In this document: piece by piece, positions 10,501-21,174 of the stretch
Position numbering within the stretch: the stretch's first letter is position 1
How the letters are laid out: the number at the start of each line of letters is the position of its first letter
Assembly (NCBI GenBank): GCA_032718865.1
Contig: JALUTQ010000026.1
Coordinates: 496,001-560,000 of the forward strand
Origin: Tilletia caries
Lineage: Eukaryota; Basidiomycota; Exobasidiomycetes; Tilletiales; Tilletiaceae
Length of the DNA stretch: 64,000 nucleotides
Direction: 5' to 3'
Position numbers and translations under genes: made by a program
The notes under the pieces: model-generated
The model's database searches: none
What the model was told of the DNA's origin: nothing
The model's input: the letters and a program-made list of their open reading frames with translations, nothing else

Positions 10501-12576
10501 CGAGGAAACGCGCGAGATTCTCGGCATCAGATCGCCGATGCAGAGCAGCGACGTGTGCTTTGAGCGCAGCAGACTGAGGTGCTCTAAAAAGGGAAAAATC
10601 ATGATAGATTCGGGAAGCCCAGTGTCAGCGAACATAACGCATCGCATATCGTCACGTCACACAGACTGTTACTGACTTCAACCAAGAATTATACTCAGTC
10701 TTCCATCGGTACAGTGTCGTCTTTCCCAGGCCCATGCTCTTCGTCGATTCAGGAAGTGGGCGCTTCGTCTTGCTATGAAAGGCGTAATGAACCGCAATGA
10801 GCCGCTTTTCTGGCGTACAGTTGACTCCATTGGGCAGCGTTCGGAGGCTGCGACCATCCTTAGGAAGGGAAAAGGGAACAAGAAACTATGCGAAGGGTAA
10901 AAAAGAGAGCCCGGAGCCCAGAGGAGTCAGAGCGTGTCCTGCAGCCACTTGCTTGGGATTTTCCCCATATGAAATTTCGGAGCACGCTTTGAAATTTATG
11001 AAGCAAAGCACGCCCGGAAAATCCTGTCCTGCTGCACGCCAAAATCGCGCTTTGCTTTGGAATTCCGGAGCAAATCGGCCTTCCAAAGCACGAAATCCAA
11101 ATCGACCTCCGGACAGTGATCATTATGATGCATATATGACAATTTTTTGGGCGATGTCATATATCTGCATTATGACAATCTAGTTTTGGGAAGGCGATGT
11201 CATATATATGCATTATGCAAATGTCATTTTTCTGTCATATGAAGTCATAAAATTGTCATATTTCTGTCATATTACGTAAGCAAACTTTCCGCCTCTGAGT
11301 AGACCGTAATATCGCGTGGCGAAGCGCGTCTCGCCATGTGGTGAACCGCGAAGCGCGTCAAGCCGCGTCGCCGCGTTCCCTCTTTCAGGTTGGCGCAGTT
11401 TTCACCTCATATCCAGCCATCCAGAACAGGCGCGTGAATCTTGCTGCGGAACATGTAACATGTTGGGAGCCATCTTGAGCTCCGGAGCGTTTTTATTTTG
11501 TATCGGGAGAAGGGGCAGGGCCCAGGGGGGGATGCCGGAGACACGGAAGATGCCAAAACGCTTAATTTTTATTCTGAAAAATGCCAGGCACTCGGCGCCT
11601 GAGCGGTGAGCCTGACCAGAATTTAGAGCTCAGGTCATATAAAATGTCAGATTTGCCAAGAATATGACATGATTATGCACGACCATATGACAGAATTATG
11701 CATCTTTTTTCGGCCCGGCTGTGGACGTTTTGTCAGAATACTGTCATACATAAGGCATATGTTCTGCATTGTCATATGACAGAATATGACAGAATTTAGG
11801 GCGGGAAAATTATGTCATATTTCTGTCATAAAGCTGTCATATGACAGCCACGGGAGGCATTATGGCCATAAATATGACAATGAGACTTTGTCATAAACCT
11901 GTCATATGACTATGACAATTTTTTTGTCATAATTCTGTCATATGCATAATATGACTTCATATGTATGACAAATGGTGATGATCACTGCCTCCGGAGGTCG
12001 CTCTGACTTTTTGCTTTGCTTTGAAATTCTCTCCACGCGAGCCAACCACATGGCGATCACCATGGAATCCAGCCATACCACAGCTCACCGTCGCATCTTT
12101 TTCCTCTTCTTTCGTCTCGATATCAGCCTTGGAAAGGCTAGCCTCCGCGTCTGTATGGTCAGCGAGGAAAACGGTGAGGAAGGGTGACACATTCGAAGCT
12201 CCCTATTGAGGGTGACTACGGCGCCTGATTTTTTTTCTCCCACGTGGTTTTTGCTTCACGGTAAGATCGGGCCGAAGCCTGGAGCAAAGCACGCTCGCAG
12301 AGCACGCTGTTTGTCCTGCTGGACTTGCTTTGGGAAATTAAAAGCAAAGCTTTCAAAGCGGGGGGACAAAATTTTGTCCCTGCGCTGTTTTGCTGTGGAA
12401 TTTCAAAGCACAGCAACTGTGCAGCAGGACACGCTCTCAGGTCAGCAATTTGCATCCAGCTGGAGGGAGGAATATCGATGCCAAATGCCAATACTCACCT
12501 CCCCAGGATCGGCAGCAACAAAGAGGACATTCTGAGGCAACGGAGAGTCGGATGAGGAACTGCTTGGGCCCGCCAT
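7572..12576 (-). CDS. Crypton tyrosine recombinase (fungal Crypton with GCR1-type C-terminal domain)
   Basis: Seven exons on the minus strand: 12576-12499, 10858-10673, 10573-10163, 10006-9891, 9763-9355, 9256-8204 and 8105-7572. Joined they give one open frame of 928 residues, with all junction phases matching. Crypton elements are DNA transposons that move by a tyrosine recombinase. Visible parts in order: an N-terminal helix-turn-helix-like segment (MGLGKTTLYRWKTEYNSW), a central region, and the recombinase core with R in MGRSEDLRG, the H-x-x-R box in THAMRGGGARF, HGRW, and the nucleophile Tyr in ERYLTSI. A GCR1/Ndc10-like C-terminal DNA-binding part follows (MVELMRAWTQGGSGLRPL). Exon 1 (MAGPSSSSSDSPLPQNVLF) is joined across a 1.64-kb intron filled with inserted TIR elements, so that junction is the least certain. 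No premature stop was found. Cryptons lack terminal repeats, so the element ends cannot be fixed from one copy. A domesticated gene cannot be excluded. Confidence 0.82.
10928..12438. mobile_element. Non-autonomous TIR element in Crypton intron 1 (outer MITE)
   Basis: The left end CAGAGCGTGTCCTGCAGC and the right end (read inverted) GAGAGCGTGTCCTGCTGC form imperfect terminal inverted repeats. Both ends are rich in AAAGCA/TGCTTT words and GAAATTT-type strings, like subterminal transposase-binding repeats. The unit carries no transposase frame. A convincing target duplication was not found, so the superfamily is open; hAT-like is likely from the CAG start. The inner MITE at 11114-11987 splits it, leaving about 630 bp of its own sequence. 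It lies wholly within the predicted first intron of the Crypton gene. Confidence 0.6.
11106..11995. mobile_element. hAT-type MITE, TGTCATAT family, nested in the outer TIR element
   Basis: The element body is 11114-11987 (874 bp). It is flanked by a perfect 8-bp target duplication CCTCCGGA at 11106-11113 and 11988-11995. It has terminal inverted repeats beginning CAGTGATCAT. The interior is packed with TGTCATAT/ATATGACA words in both orientations, many fused into the palindrome TGTCATATGACA. An 8-bp TSD and CAG-type ends are hAT features. No transposase is encoded, so it must depend on a partner element elsewhere. Confidence 0.85.
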
Positions 12577-12804
12577 GGCTTTAGGAAGGCAGTGAGTGGC
12601 TCCTGAACATGGTGGTCATCTGTACTACATCAGTGGAATCGCATTCCCGGTTAACGGGAACTGGACGAGTGGTCTGACCTCCACACTTCCTGACCGCCTG
12701 ACCACCACTGACCACCTGCTTATTTCCGTTTGGTGTCCCCTTATAACAGATGGGGTTTCTGGAGGCGGTCAGTCTTACGGCCGTACCACTAAAACATACA
12801 TCAC
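12577..12804. promoter_or_regulatory. Probable 5' region of the Crypton gene
   Basis: This 228-bp stretch lies upstream of the inferred Crypton start codon. It contains many GGTCAG/CTGACC words, for example at 12660-12720 and near 12770. No TATA box is evident. The promoter role is inferred from position only. Confidence 0.3.
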
Positions 12805-13230
12805 TAGAAAAAACTTTTTACTTTCGTCCCCAAACCGCCTGAATCTTTCACACGAGGATGATATCCAAATCCTCTGTTACGCCGCCCAGGAATGGCCCTT
12901 ATCCGATCATGGCGATGGGTAGTTCGTTCGAGTCGAGGTGGTGAGGATGCGGAGATTGTTGTGGGCGCTCTCCTGGAGATACCATGATGCGCACCTCGGA
13001 GCATTTCCGTGGAACATCATGGAACGCATGGAACAAATTTTAGCTGCGCACTCTCGAGTCTCGACGCGCTCGACACCCGACAAGGCTTCACGCTTCACGC
13101 CTTCACCGCTTCACCCACCACTTCGACATCTATGGATCACCAATTTCAATCCCTTGGGTTCTGACTGCTCACTGCCCACTGCGTTGCTGATCGCTCACTG
13201 CTGTTCTGCGTTTTCTCGCTCACCTTGATC
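12805..13230 (+). repeat. Dispersed repeat, copy A
   Basis: It matches, in inverted orientation and with roughly 80% visual identity, the sequence at about 49485-49900. Shared landmarks are GTTCCATGCG-type and GAACATCATGGA-type strings, a CTCGACACCCGACAAGG stretch and CTGCGTTGCTGAT. No coding capacity and no recognisable termini. The class of element is unknown. Confidence 0.6.
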
Positions 13231-13564
13231 ACAGTCTCCGCTTTGTTTCCAGCTTCACTCTGTCTCAGGCCTCAGTATCTCCTTTATCGTCACCCAAGGT
13301 GCTTCGACAAGGTGCGTTCGCGAGTCACTGCTTCTAGCACGCTCGTAGTTTTGCTCACTTCACTTCTCTTTCTTTATCATCTCGACACGACAGGGATAGC
13401 TGCTGGAATCATGACAGTCCGATGCTCTCCTCGCCAGCCTCGGCTCCAACATTATGGGTGAGTGCCGAGTCGTCGCATTCTAGTCGTTGAGCTTCTGACG
13501 CATAAGTGTACGAGGCACAATTGACAGACCTCCTTCACTCTCGGGCCTTTCTGCGCGTTTCTGT

Positions 13565-13960
13565 TCCAGGTTTTTTCCTCCAGGGCGGTCTCAAGCACGG
13601 TGGTCACGGGCTCTGGACTGAGACTATCATCGACAACATCATCTGCAATAAGGCAGAAGAGAACCGCATGGCATTGTAAGTCTCTCTGCCCCTCCTCAAT
13701 ACCATCCGTCCCGTGCCCGCGTTGCACACCGTATGTGTCTCCTCTGACTCCGGTCTTCCTTTCGGCCTTTCTCTTGCAAGACGCGTCCTTTTCTTTCTCC
13801 TTTAGGTTCTCTGCCCCATCGAAGCGACGCGCATCCGTCTGATGTCCCAGCCTACCTTCGCAAATGGTCTCTTCGATCGCTTCGCCCGCATTGCCAAGAG
13901 GGAGGGTCTTGTGGCTCCTACGCCGGCTTCGGTCCCAGCAATTCATCTCAATGTTTCAAG
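13565..13960 (+). pseudogene. Mitochondrial phosphate carrier fragment (Mir1/Pic2 type), broken
   Basis: After an AG acceptor at 13573 the frame reads GGLKHGGHG and ETIIDNIICNKAEENRMAL. Then, after an intron-like GTAAGT...TTTAG interval, [20 protein letters not shown] and FARIAKREG follow, then SYAGFGP in a shifted frame. LCP(L/I)EATRIRLVSQP followed by FANGL and a Gly-Phe-Gly-Pro turn is the signature of the third repeat of fungal mitochondrial phosphate carriers. These are inner-membrane Pi/H+ symporters. The first two thirds and the last helix are missing or unrecognisable, and at least two frameshifts interrupt the match. It is a relic, probably captured or duplicated. Confidence 0.6.
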
Positions 13961-15290
13961 GCTGCAGCGATCCCAGACGAGCACCGGACCTGGCGTTCAC
14001 CCAGTTTGGACTCGACACAGTGGCGGCAGGAGATTGGATCGGTCCTCACTCTCGCGGAATTTAGTGTCCGTTCGTTATGCAGGCAAGGTGGCCGCCCTCG
14101 GCCTGGCCTCACACCAACGATGTTATCTGAGCTCGGGCAGCATCCCGTGACAGCACCAGTTCGGCATCTCCCCGTGTCCCTCACATGTCCACGTGTCAAG
14201 ACCCAGGAGACCTTGCTCCCGCACCGACACAGCCTCACAAACTGGTGGAGGCATCGGCATGGCGCGAATCGGCGAATCGGCAGCTTCAGGTGGGAGCGAT
14301 GGCGGGAACCCATCGGCAACGTAGACGGGAGCAGCGACTTTATGCATCAGCCTTACGAAAGGACCGAAGGCATGCCCTCCAGCGGTACGAGGTCCTCTAG
14401 CAGCAACAGTCTCAGGCGTAGCAGCGAGCACGAGTCGCGTGCTGTCCCACTCGGCACGGCTCCAGCAGCCCGGTGCAAAGGGCTGCGTGCGGCGAGAACA
14501 TAGGCGGTGTAGAGAGCATTCGGTGATGGAATGGTGTGTGCGCGTTGTCTTCGTGATGTCCAAGTTCCAACGCTATCGCGAGAGTGGCATACGGCCGTAT
14601 TCGAGGTCGGTCGGAGTGTCGGACTCAACACGCACGATACTCACATTCAGCATCCCACCACCATCACACCGCTCGTCTCGACGCAACGTCAACGAGGAGG
14701 GACTCATTCCTCTGCAGTTTCCAATATCGTACTGATGGCCCGCAGCAAGCTAACAACACTGCTGGAGGGATCGGCTCAGCGCCGTCGCCTGCCACGCACA
14801 CCTGCATACCTTGACCTCTACTTCATCCACGTATGTACCCCCGGCCGCGCGTAACGCATGCTCCCACGAATGCTAACTTCCCTGACCTTCCCGACGCGCC
14901 TCTCCCCTCCATCTCACAGTGGCCTGTCGCGTTCGACTCCGGCAATGACGTCCGTGACCTCTTTCCCGTTGAGAGCAAGGACGGACCCCGCAAGCTCGAC
15001 ACCAAATCTGCCGTCGTCGAGACATGTGACATGGAAGGTCGTCATCAAACTCTAGAAGACCGGTAAGACAAAGAGCACCGGTGTTTTCGACTCTTCGCCT
15101 GAGCATATCGACGCCATCATCAAGGCTACCGGCGTCACCCTCGCAGTCAACCATTAAGCATTCGCTACATCCTCTGTACCGCTGCCTCTTTCGAACTGAC
15201 ACTTCTCTCTTCTCGTGTGACACGGTTGAGGCTCACGCGCTCTTGCCCCAGAAAGCGCTCGACGCGACGACGCGTACCTAAAGTCCATCT
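13961..15290 (+). other. Coding-like remnants, not recognised
   Basis: Several short plus-strand pieces look like decayed exons. One is 14735-14831 (MARSKLTTLLEGSAQRRR, ending at a GTATGT donor). Another is 14921-15062 (WPVAFDSGNDVRDLFPVESK, preceded by an ACAG acceptor). A third ends at 15157 (GVFDSSPEHIDAIIKATGVT). They do not join in one frame and no family is recognised. They could be further pieces of captured genes next to the phosphate-carrier relic. Confidence 0.3.
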
Positions 15291-16200
15291 CAGCTCACGA
15301 CGTCTTTTTCATGCTTCACTCTGCAATCACAGCCCCCTTTCCTTCTGTCTCTTCTTCTGTCTTCTCTTCTTCCCCTTCCTCTTCCCCTTCTTCCTTACCA
15401 ACATCACCGCCAACCGGCGTCATAAACCTACCATTTCCCTTCTTCCCCGCATCGACATCTCTCCACAATAACGAAACACACCAAGGTGGGTATCTCCTCT
15501 CACCCTCCTCGCTGTTGACTGTCTCACTTCGCTCTTTCCGGTCTATAGCCGATAGCGTCTTGGATTTCTTCTTCCTCCGGTGAGCCTCTCCTACTCCGAG
15601 CTGTGCCTTCCTTCGCTGATTGGCCTATCTCCACTCTCCCCTTTTCTTTCTCGATCTCTCCCTTCCTCTCCTTCTCAAATTTTCACTTCTTGTAATACAG
15701 CTCAAAACTGCCCAGCGTTTCCGTGGATGAGCCACTTCCTCGCTCAAACGTGTCTCGGCCTTACCCTTCCCCTTTCCGTCCGAGACAGCTCCCTTCACAT
15801 TCTGATGCAGCTCTTCTGCTCAATTTTCTTTTCTCCCTCCCTTCTGATGCAGTTGCTCCAGTCCTCTTTGATGCCTTTCCCTTTTTTGATGCTCTCATTT
15901 CCTTCGTCCCCTTCTCTCTAACAGTCTGACCCAATTTCCGATGCTCATCCCTTTCTCCCTCTCTCCTCCCACATCTGAATCCCTCTGGTCCCCTCTCACC
16001 AGCCGTCCTACGCCTGTCTACCCCTCCCCCTTCTCTCCTTCTCCTTTTTTCCGCCCACCCTCTAGCGCATCGTCCCTCGCTCGTCCTCTGGCGCATGATC
16101 CTTCTCTCGGCATATTTCTTCCCCCTCGATCCGAAGATCCGGTCCGGTTGCAGACTCATTCTCCCCTGTACATTATCATACTTATATGCGTCTTTAGGCA
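15291..16200. other. Low-complexity pyrimidine-rich stretch, no gene
   Basis: The plus strand is C/T-rich throughout (TTCCTCTTCC, CTTTCTCCCT and similar). Open frames in either direction are compositional artefacts with no domain-like content. Confidence 0.5.
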
Positions 16201-16329
16201 ATCAGAGCTGAGATGACATGTGCACACACATATGGTCGTCTGCCAAATATCATGGTAAGTAGTAACTACGTCCAATTTGCACCGACTCGGCCTCATGGCG
16301 AAGCGGACGAAGGGTAGCGAAGCTACCCT

Positions 16330-16862
16330 GAGCTTTCGCGTAGCTGTGAGCTCGAACTGCACGCCGTAGGCTATGATACTCTCATCCATCTTTCTGTAAC
16401 AGTGATCATCCCTGAGAAATGCATTCTACCTTACTTAGTAGCCTCGGACAGGTCCGATCACTTCCTCCGCCCGACCACGACCATGTTGTCCGGTGCAGGG
16501 GGAAACTATTTCATTTTTTTATTTCAATACATGGAAATGGTAGCTACAATGTTCTTGATCACGGGTGTGAAGGTTTGAGAGAGATTGAGCAAGAATTGAG
16601 CAAGATTCATAAGGGCAAACTCGGCGGCTACTTAGTACCCCTGCGCGCGAGCCACATATTCGGTCAGAACTCAACAACGACGCTGTTCTCGAGCTTCAAA
16701 TTGCACGCCGTAGTCTATCATGAGCTCATCTCTCTTTCTGTGATAGTAATCATCCCTGAGAAATGCAATCTTCCTTACTTGGTAGACTCGGACAGGTCCG
16801 ATCACTTCCTCCGCCCGACCACGACCATGATGTCCGACACAGGGGGAACCTATGTCATTTTT
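16330..16862 (+). repeat. Tandem array of a ~343-bp unit, left half
   Basis: The anchor CCTGAGAAATGCA recurs at 16411 and 16754, a spacing of 343 bp. Each unit includes a CGGACAGGTCCGATCACTTC box, a GGGGGAAC box, a T-run, a GGGCAAACTCGGCGGCTACT box and a CGCGCGAGCCACATAT box. The array is interrupted after a T-run by the copia element and resumes at 23352. The long plus-strand frames across it change frame between units, so it is not a repeat protein. Confidence 0.85.
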
Positions 16863-17121
16863 AGTTGAGAATCAGGGCTCCGTAGTAGCGCGCAGAGGCT
16901 ATAGGGCAATCTCAGACGTACCTCAGTCCAGTGTACTTGGATCAAAGGTTTGTGTCTGTCTAATTGCGTAAAGTAAGAGGTAACTCGTAAGGAGTGTGGG
17001 TGCGCCGAGAGGACTGATGTCTTTGGCGGTTCGGCTCATTTCACTGATCATCCTCCACGTCCTTCCGCTCATCCTCGATCACCAGTCACCACCGGTTGAT
17101 CCCGAGCGCGACTCTTTGACT
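16863..17121 (-). repeat. 3' LTR of the copia element
   Basis: 259 bp, matching 23093-23351 with only one visible change (CCTTCC versus CCTCCC near 17060). The termini read AGT...ACT rather than TG...CA. The pol frame runs into it and stops at 17079. Confidence 0.9.
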
Positions 17122-20100
17122 CCCCCTCCCGCGCTCTGGATGAGCGTTGCCCAGAAACAGTCGAACTCCGCCACCAATGCCATCGAGCTCAACCCCAGTT
17201 GTTTCCTCCCAGAAGTCAACCGTGCGAACGTAACGTTCTTCGTCAGGAGGTCCGCTGGATTTTCGTCCGTGTGAACCCTTTGGACCTTGACCGTCCCGTC
17301 ATTGTTCTTGTCGCGGACCAGGTGGTGATGAATGCTGATATGCTTGGTTCGTTGGTGGGACTGCGGATTTCGAGCTAATGCCTCCGCTCCTGTGTTGTCC
17401 GTATACATATCCACCGGTCCCTTCACACGCAACCGCAGCTCATCCAACAACTGCACCGCCCAGATCGCCTCTCTTGTGGCCTCCGATAGCGCGATATACT
17501 CCGCCTCTGTTGAAGATATCGAGACCGTGTCCTGGAGTTTTTGATCTCCAAGTGACTGGATTCCCGTAGAGGTAAAACACGTACCCTGTAACGCTCCGCC
17601 TCGTAGTAGGATCTGAGCCATGGTCCGAGTCCGAGTAGCCAACGAGCTGGGCCAGATCACTGTGCCGGAAGCGCAAGCCTAGTTCCCTTGTGCCTGCCAG
17701 GTAGCGTAACACCCTCTTTGCAGCCGCTACGTGATCCTCCGAAGGATTAGCCATGAAGCGAGCTAGCTTCCCTACTTGGAACGCAATGTCCATTCGTGTT
17801 CCTTGAGCAAGCCATAACAGGCAACCCACCAATGCCGCGTAGTAGTGCCGCTCTTGAGTCGTAGCCACAGATCCTTCTCTTGGCCCGAGGCCCTTTGATG
17901 CTTCGGTCATCGGTGTATCGGAGGGTTTGCAGTTGGTCATGCCATATCGTAGAAGTATTTGATCGGTGTAGCCAGTCTGACTCATAGTCGCAACTCGACC
18001 GCATTTCGACCTGTTGATCCGAATTCCCAACATGGAGGACAATGGGCCATTATCGGTCATCTTGAACCAAGAAGTGAACTGCTGCTTGATCTCGCTGACA
18101 GCCTCTTCGGTTGGAGCCGCAATTGCCACGTCGTCAACGTAGATGAGGATAATCACCGGTCCTTGCTCTGTCGTCTTGTGGAACAGGCACGGCTCACTCT
18201 TCAGCTGGATGAAGTCGGCTTCGAGGAGGCGGTCGCGAAGCTTGTGGTACCAGTACCTGCCAGATTGCTTGAGCCCGTAGAGTGTCCGAAGGAGACGACA
18301 CACTTTCCCAGACCCGTCGTCGTATCCAGGGGGCTGACGCATGTAGATGTCGACGTCCAGCTCTCCGTTCAAGTATGCGGTCTTGACGTCCATGCCGTGG
18401 AGTCTGAGACCGAGTTGGATAGCCAGTGTCACCATCATCCGAAGGGCGGAAAGCCTGGCCACCGGGGCAAATGTTTCATCGTAGTCAACGCCCTCGACTT
18501 GGGTGTATCCTTGCGCAACCAGCCTCGACTTCTTGCGGATCGCGCGTCCCTCCGGGTCGATCTTCACCTTGTAGACCCATCGACACCCAATGAGCTTTCG
18601 TCCAGGTGGTGGATGGCACAGCTCCCACGTTCCCATTTCCATCAACGACTTGTATTCGTCGTCCATCGACGCCTTCCATTCGTCCTTATCCTCGCGCGAC
18701 AGGGCCTGGGCGAAGGTGGTAGGCTCCAAGAGTTGTCCATCCAGCGTTCTTGCTTCGCGTCCTTGATTGGCTAGCAACGCGATCCCTTCAACCTCTGAGC
18801 ACTCCGTGATTGCAACCAGCTCGACCTTGGACCATTCTTCATCGATCTTGTGGAGGTTGAGGGAGGCACCCAATGCTTGCAAGTCGTGTAGTCTTGGACT
18901 CTTTCGCATCGGTTTCGCTCCTTTCGCGTCTCCCTTCCCTGCTCGCTTCCCCGATTTCGTTCCTCTCTCCCGCTCCCGTCCCGTAACTTCCTTCTGTTCC
19001 GTCATCCCATGTGACATTCCCTTCTGTTCCATCTCCTCATTCAACGCCCTCGGCCTCTCCTGCTCCGCTGCCTCTTCGCTCAACACCCCCTCCTGCTCTG
19101 CTGCCTCCTCAAGTGTCCCTCTGTCATCCTGCTCAACATCCTGCTCTACCATCTTCACCATTACCCCCTCCTGCTCAAGCGGCTCCTGTGTGTCTACGAT
19201 CTCCGATGGATCCATGGTGATCGTGTTTGGAACTGGTAGTGTGGAAATCGTAACGTCGTCGTCTCTCGTGATACCCCCTAGGTCTTCGGCGTCGTGTAGG
19301 TCGGAAGGAATCTGAAGCTCGTTCGTTTCCCCCTCCCCGACCTGCCGACGGCGACGTTTTGGATAGGGGAGGACCATTTCTACATGGTCATCAGGGCGAG
19401 ACGCATGTTGTTGAAGCGAGTCCAACGAGCGCCCTTCATCGTACGTCCGGGTTTCGTCAAAGAGAACAGAACGGCTGTAGCGAAGAGGATTGGTGGTGTC
19501 GGATGGCACGTATACCAACCATCCCTTCCGATCCTCTGACATCCCTAGAAAGGTTCCACGCACGCCACGGGCCGACAACTTGCCATCTGGCCGATGTCGG
19601 GCGTCCTGCATTGTCCAGCAGAGGCAGCCAAACGTCCGAAGCATCGAAAGGTCGACCGGCTTGCCCGACCACAGCTCTTGAGGGATGCGATAGCCGAGGC
19701 TGCTGTGAGGGGTTCGATTCACCAAATACGCCGCGTATCTCCAAGCGAACGGCCAAAATCCGATTGGAAGGCGAGCGGCAGTGAGCATCGCCCTTCCCCG
19801 TTCTTGCAGAACGCCTTGGAATCGCTCGACTCGCCCGTTTTGCTCACTCGATCCTGGCACAGTCCACTTCCAGCCCACACCCTCCTCCGCTGCCCAAGAG
19901 TCCATCGCCACGTTGTCGAACTCTGTACCATTGTCCGTGTGCAGAGTCTTGATCTTGGATCCCGTGTATGTTTGAATCTGACGCGCCCAACGCTGTAAGA
20001 CCTTTGTGACCGTGGCACTGCTCTTGTCTACGATCGGGAAAGTCCATCCCTTTCGAGAGTAGTCGTCCAAAGTGCTGAGGGCGTATGCGTACTCTACGTT

Positions 20101-21171
20101 GCCTGTATAAGGGCCGGACAGGTCGCAGTGAGCAAGATCTCCGCGATTGATGGCCCGGGAAGACGAGGTTTTGAACGACGACTCCTTGAGATTGGAGACG
20201 GCACATGCGTCGCATCGATCTTCACGGTCCACTAAGCGCAGTGCCGCGCTTTTTGTTCAGGTTCTTGAGACCTTCCACGCCGAGTCCAATGAGCCGTGCG
20301 ATGGTACCAAAGCTCATGTGGCCGAAACGTTGGTGCCAGCGGATGATCATCCTCTCCTGCGTCAGAGCACGATGGGCATCGTCTCCCTCCTTGTCCTCTG
20401 TCCTTTGGCCATCACCTTCCTCCTCGACATCCAAAGCCCCCTTCTCCTTGTCCTTGCGGTCTGCTACAGCAGCAGCCGCGTTTCCTGAGGAACAGGGACA
20501 GACAGAGTCATCTTGGGCCCCTTTTGCAGCAGTAGGTACGGACGGAGAGTACGTACCTGAGGGCTGTGCCCCTCCCCTGCGGAGCGTATACATCGAAGTA
20601 GAGCAGGGGGGGTAGGGGCAGTTTGTGATGCAGAGCATCCCGGCATGCGGATCGGCCGATGCGGAGATGGTGCAGAGCACCTTAGGCCAGACTGATGTAC
20701 CGCTACTACCGCTCCGTTAGCTTGGTCTGGCCCGTATGTTCTTGACAGCACAACAGTGGCACCGCTGCGTGGATCACGGTCCAGCTCATGTTTGCTGCTG
20801 TCCCTGATCAGAATGGTCTTTGAAGCTGTATGTGGGAAGTTAACACCTATGCCAGCTTGGTTTAACCTTTGGACTGAGAGGAGGTTGTGAGGGAAAGCTG
20901 GGACGACATAGACGTTGTGGAGAGTCATGCTGAGGGCAGGTGCTGTGCGGAGATGAATGGTCAAGGATCCTCGATGTGTTGCTGCAACCGTCTTGCCGTC
21001 CGCAATCCGGATCATCTTCTCGTCACGCATCACGGTCCCTTCCTCCAGCAGATTCCCGTCATTGATGAAATGGTGCGTGGCTCCTGAGTCCAGGATCCAT
21101 CGCACCGGCCATCGCTCGCCCGGAAGAGGTGGGGGTGGCGGAACGGGGGTTTCCCGCGCCGCCGCGCCGCC
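17079..21171 (-). pseudogene. Copia pol (protease-integrase-RT-RNase H), frameshifted
   Basis: The frame continues directly from gag after a UAG at 21174-21172. Protease: WILDSGATHHF near 21100. Then the GAG-pre-integrase box RWHQRFGHMSFG, the integrase core (HCDLSGPYTG, HTDNGTEFDN), RT with the catalytic YVDDVAIA, and RNase H ending with VSISSTEAEYIALSEA and TKHISIHHHLVRDK. Three frame changes break it: near 20650, near 20240 (in an AAAAA run) and near 17545 (in an AAAAA run). Two compensate each other around the segment 20680-20222. The two homopolymer sites could be sequencing slips. If so only the 20650 site and the UAG separate this from an intact Pol. An acidic linker rich in EQEG and EEAAEQE lies between INT and RT. 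Confidence 0.88.
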
Positions 21172-21174
21172 CTA
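21100..21174 (-). promoter_or_regulatory. In-frame UAG with GC-rich hairpin at the copia gag/pro junction
   Basis: The gag stop is GAA-TAG-GGC, and protease follows in the same frame 23 codons later. Directly downstream are GGCGGCGCGG repeats that can pair with the later CCGCC, and a CGGG-AAAC-CCCCG hairpin. A UAG followed by G and a strong stem is the arrangement used for stop readthrough in gammaretroviruses. A simple CAG-to-TAG mutation would look the same. Confidence 0.4.

Noticed and set aside
10928..12438. 8-bp hAT target duplication for the outer TIR element
   Set aside because: The flanking octamers AGAGGAGT and AGGTCAGC do not match under any one- or two-base adjustment of the ends I tried.
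17079..17660. Separate small gene with RNase H similarity
   Set aside because: It is the end of copia pol displaced by a one-base change in an AAAAA run near 17545.
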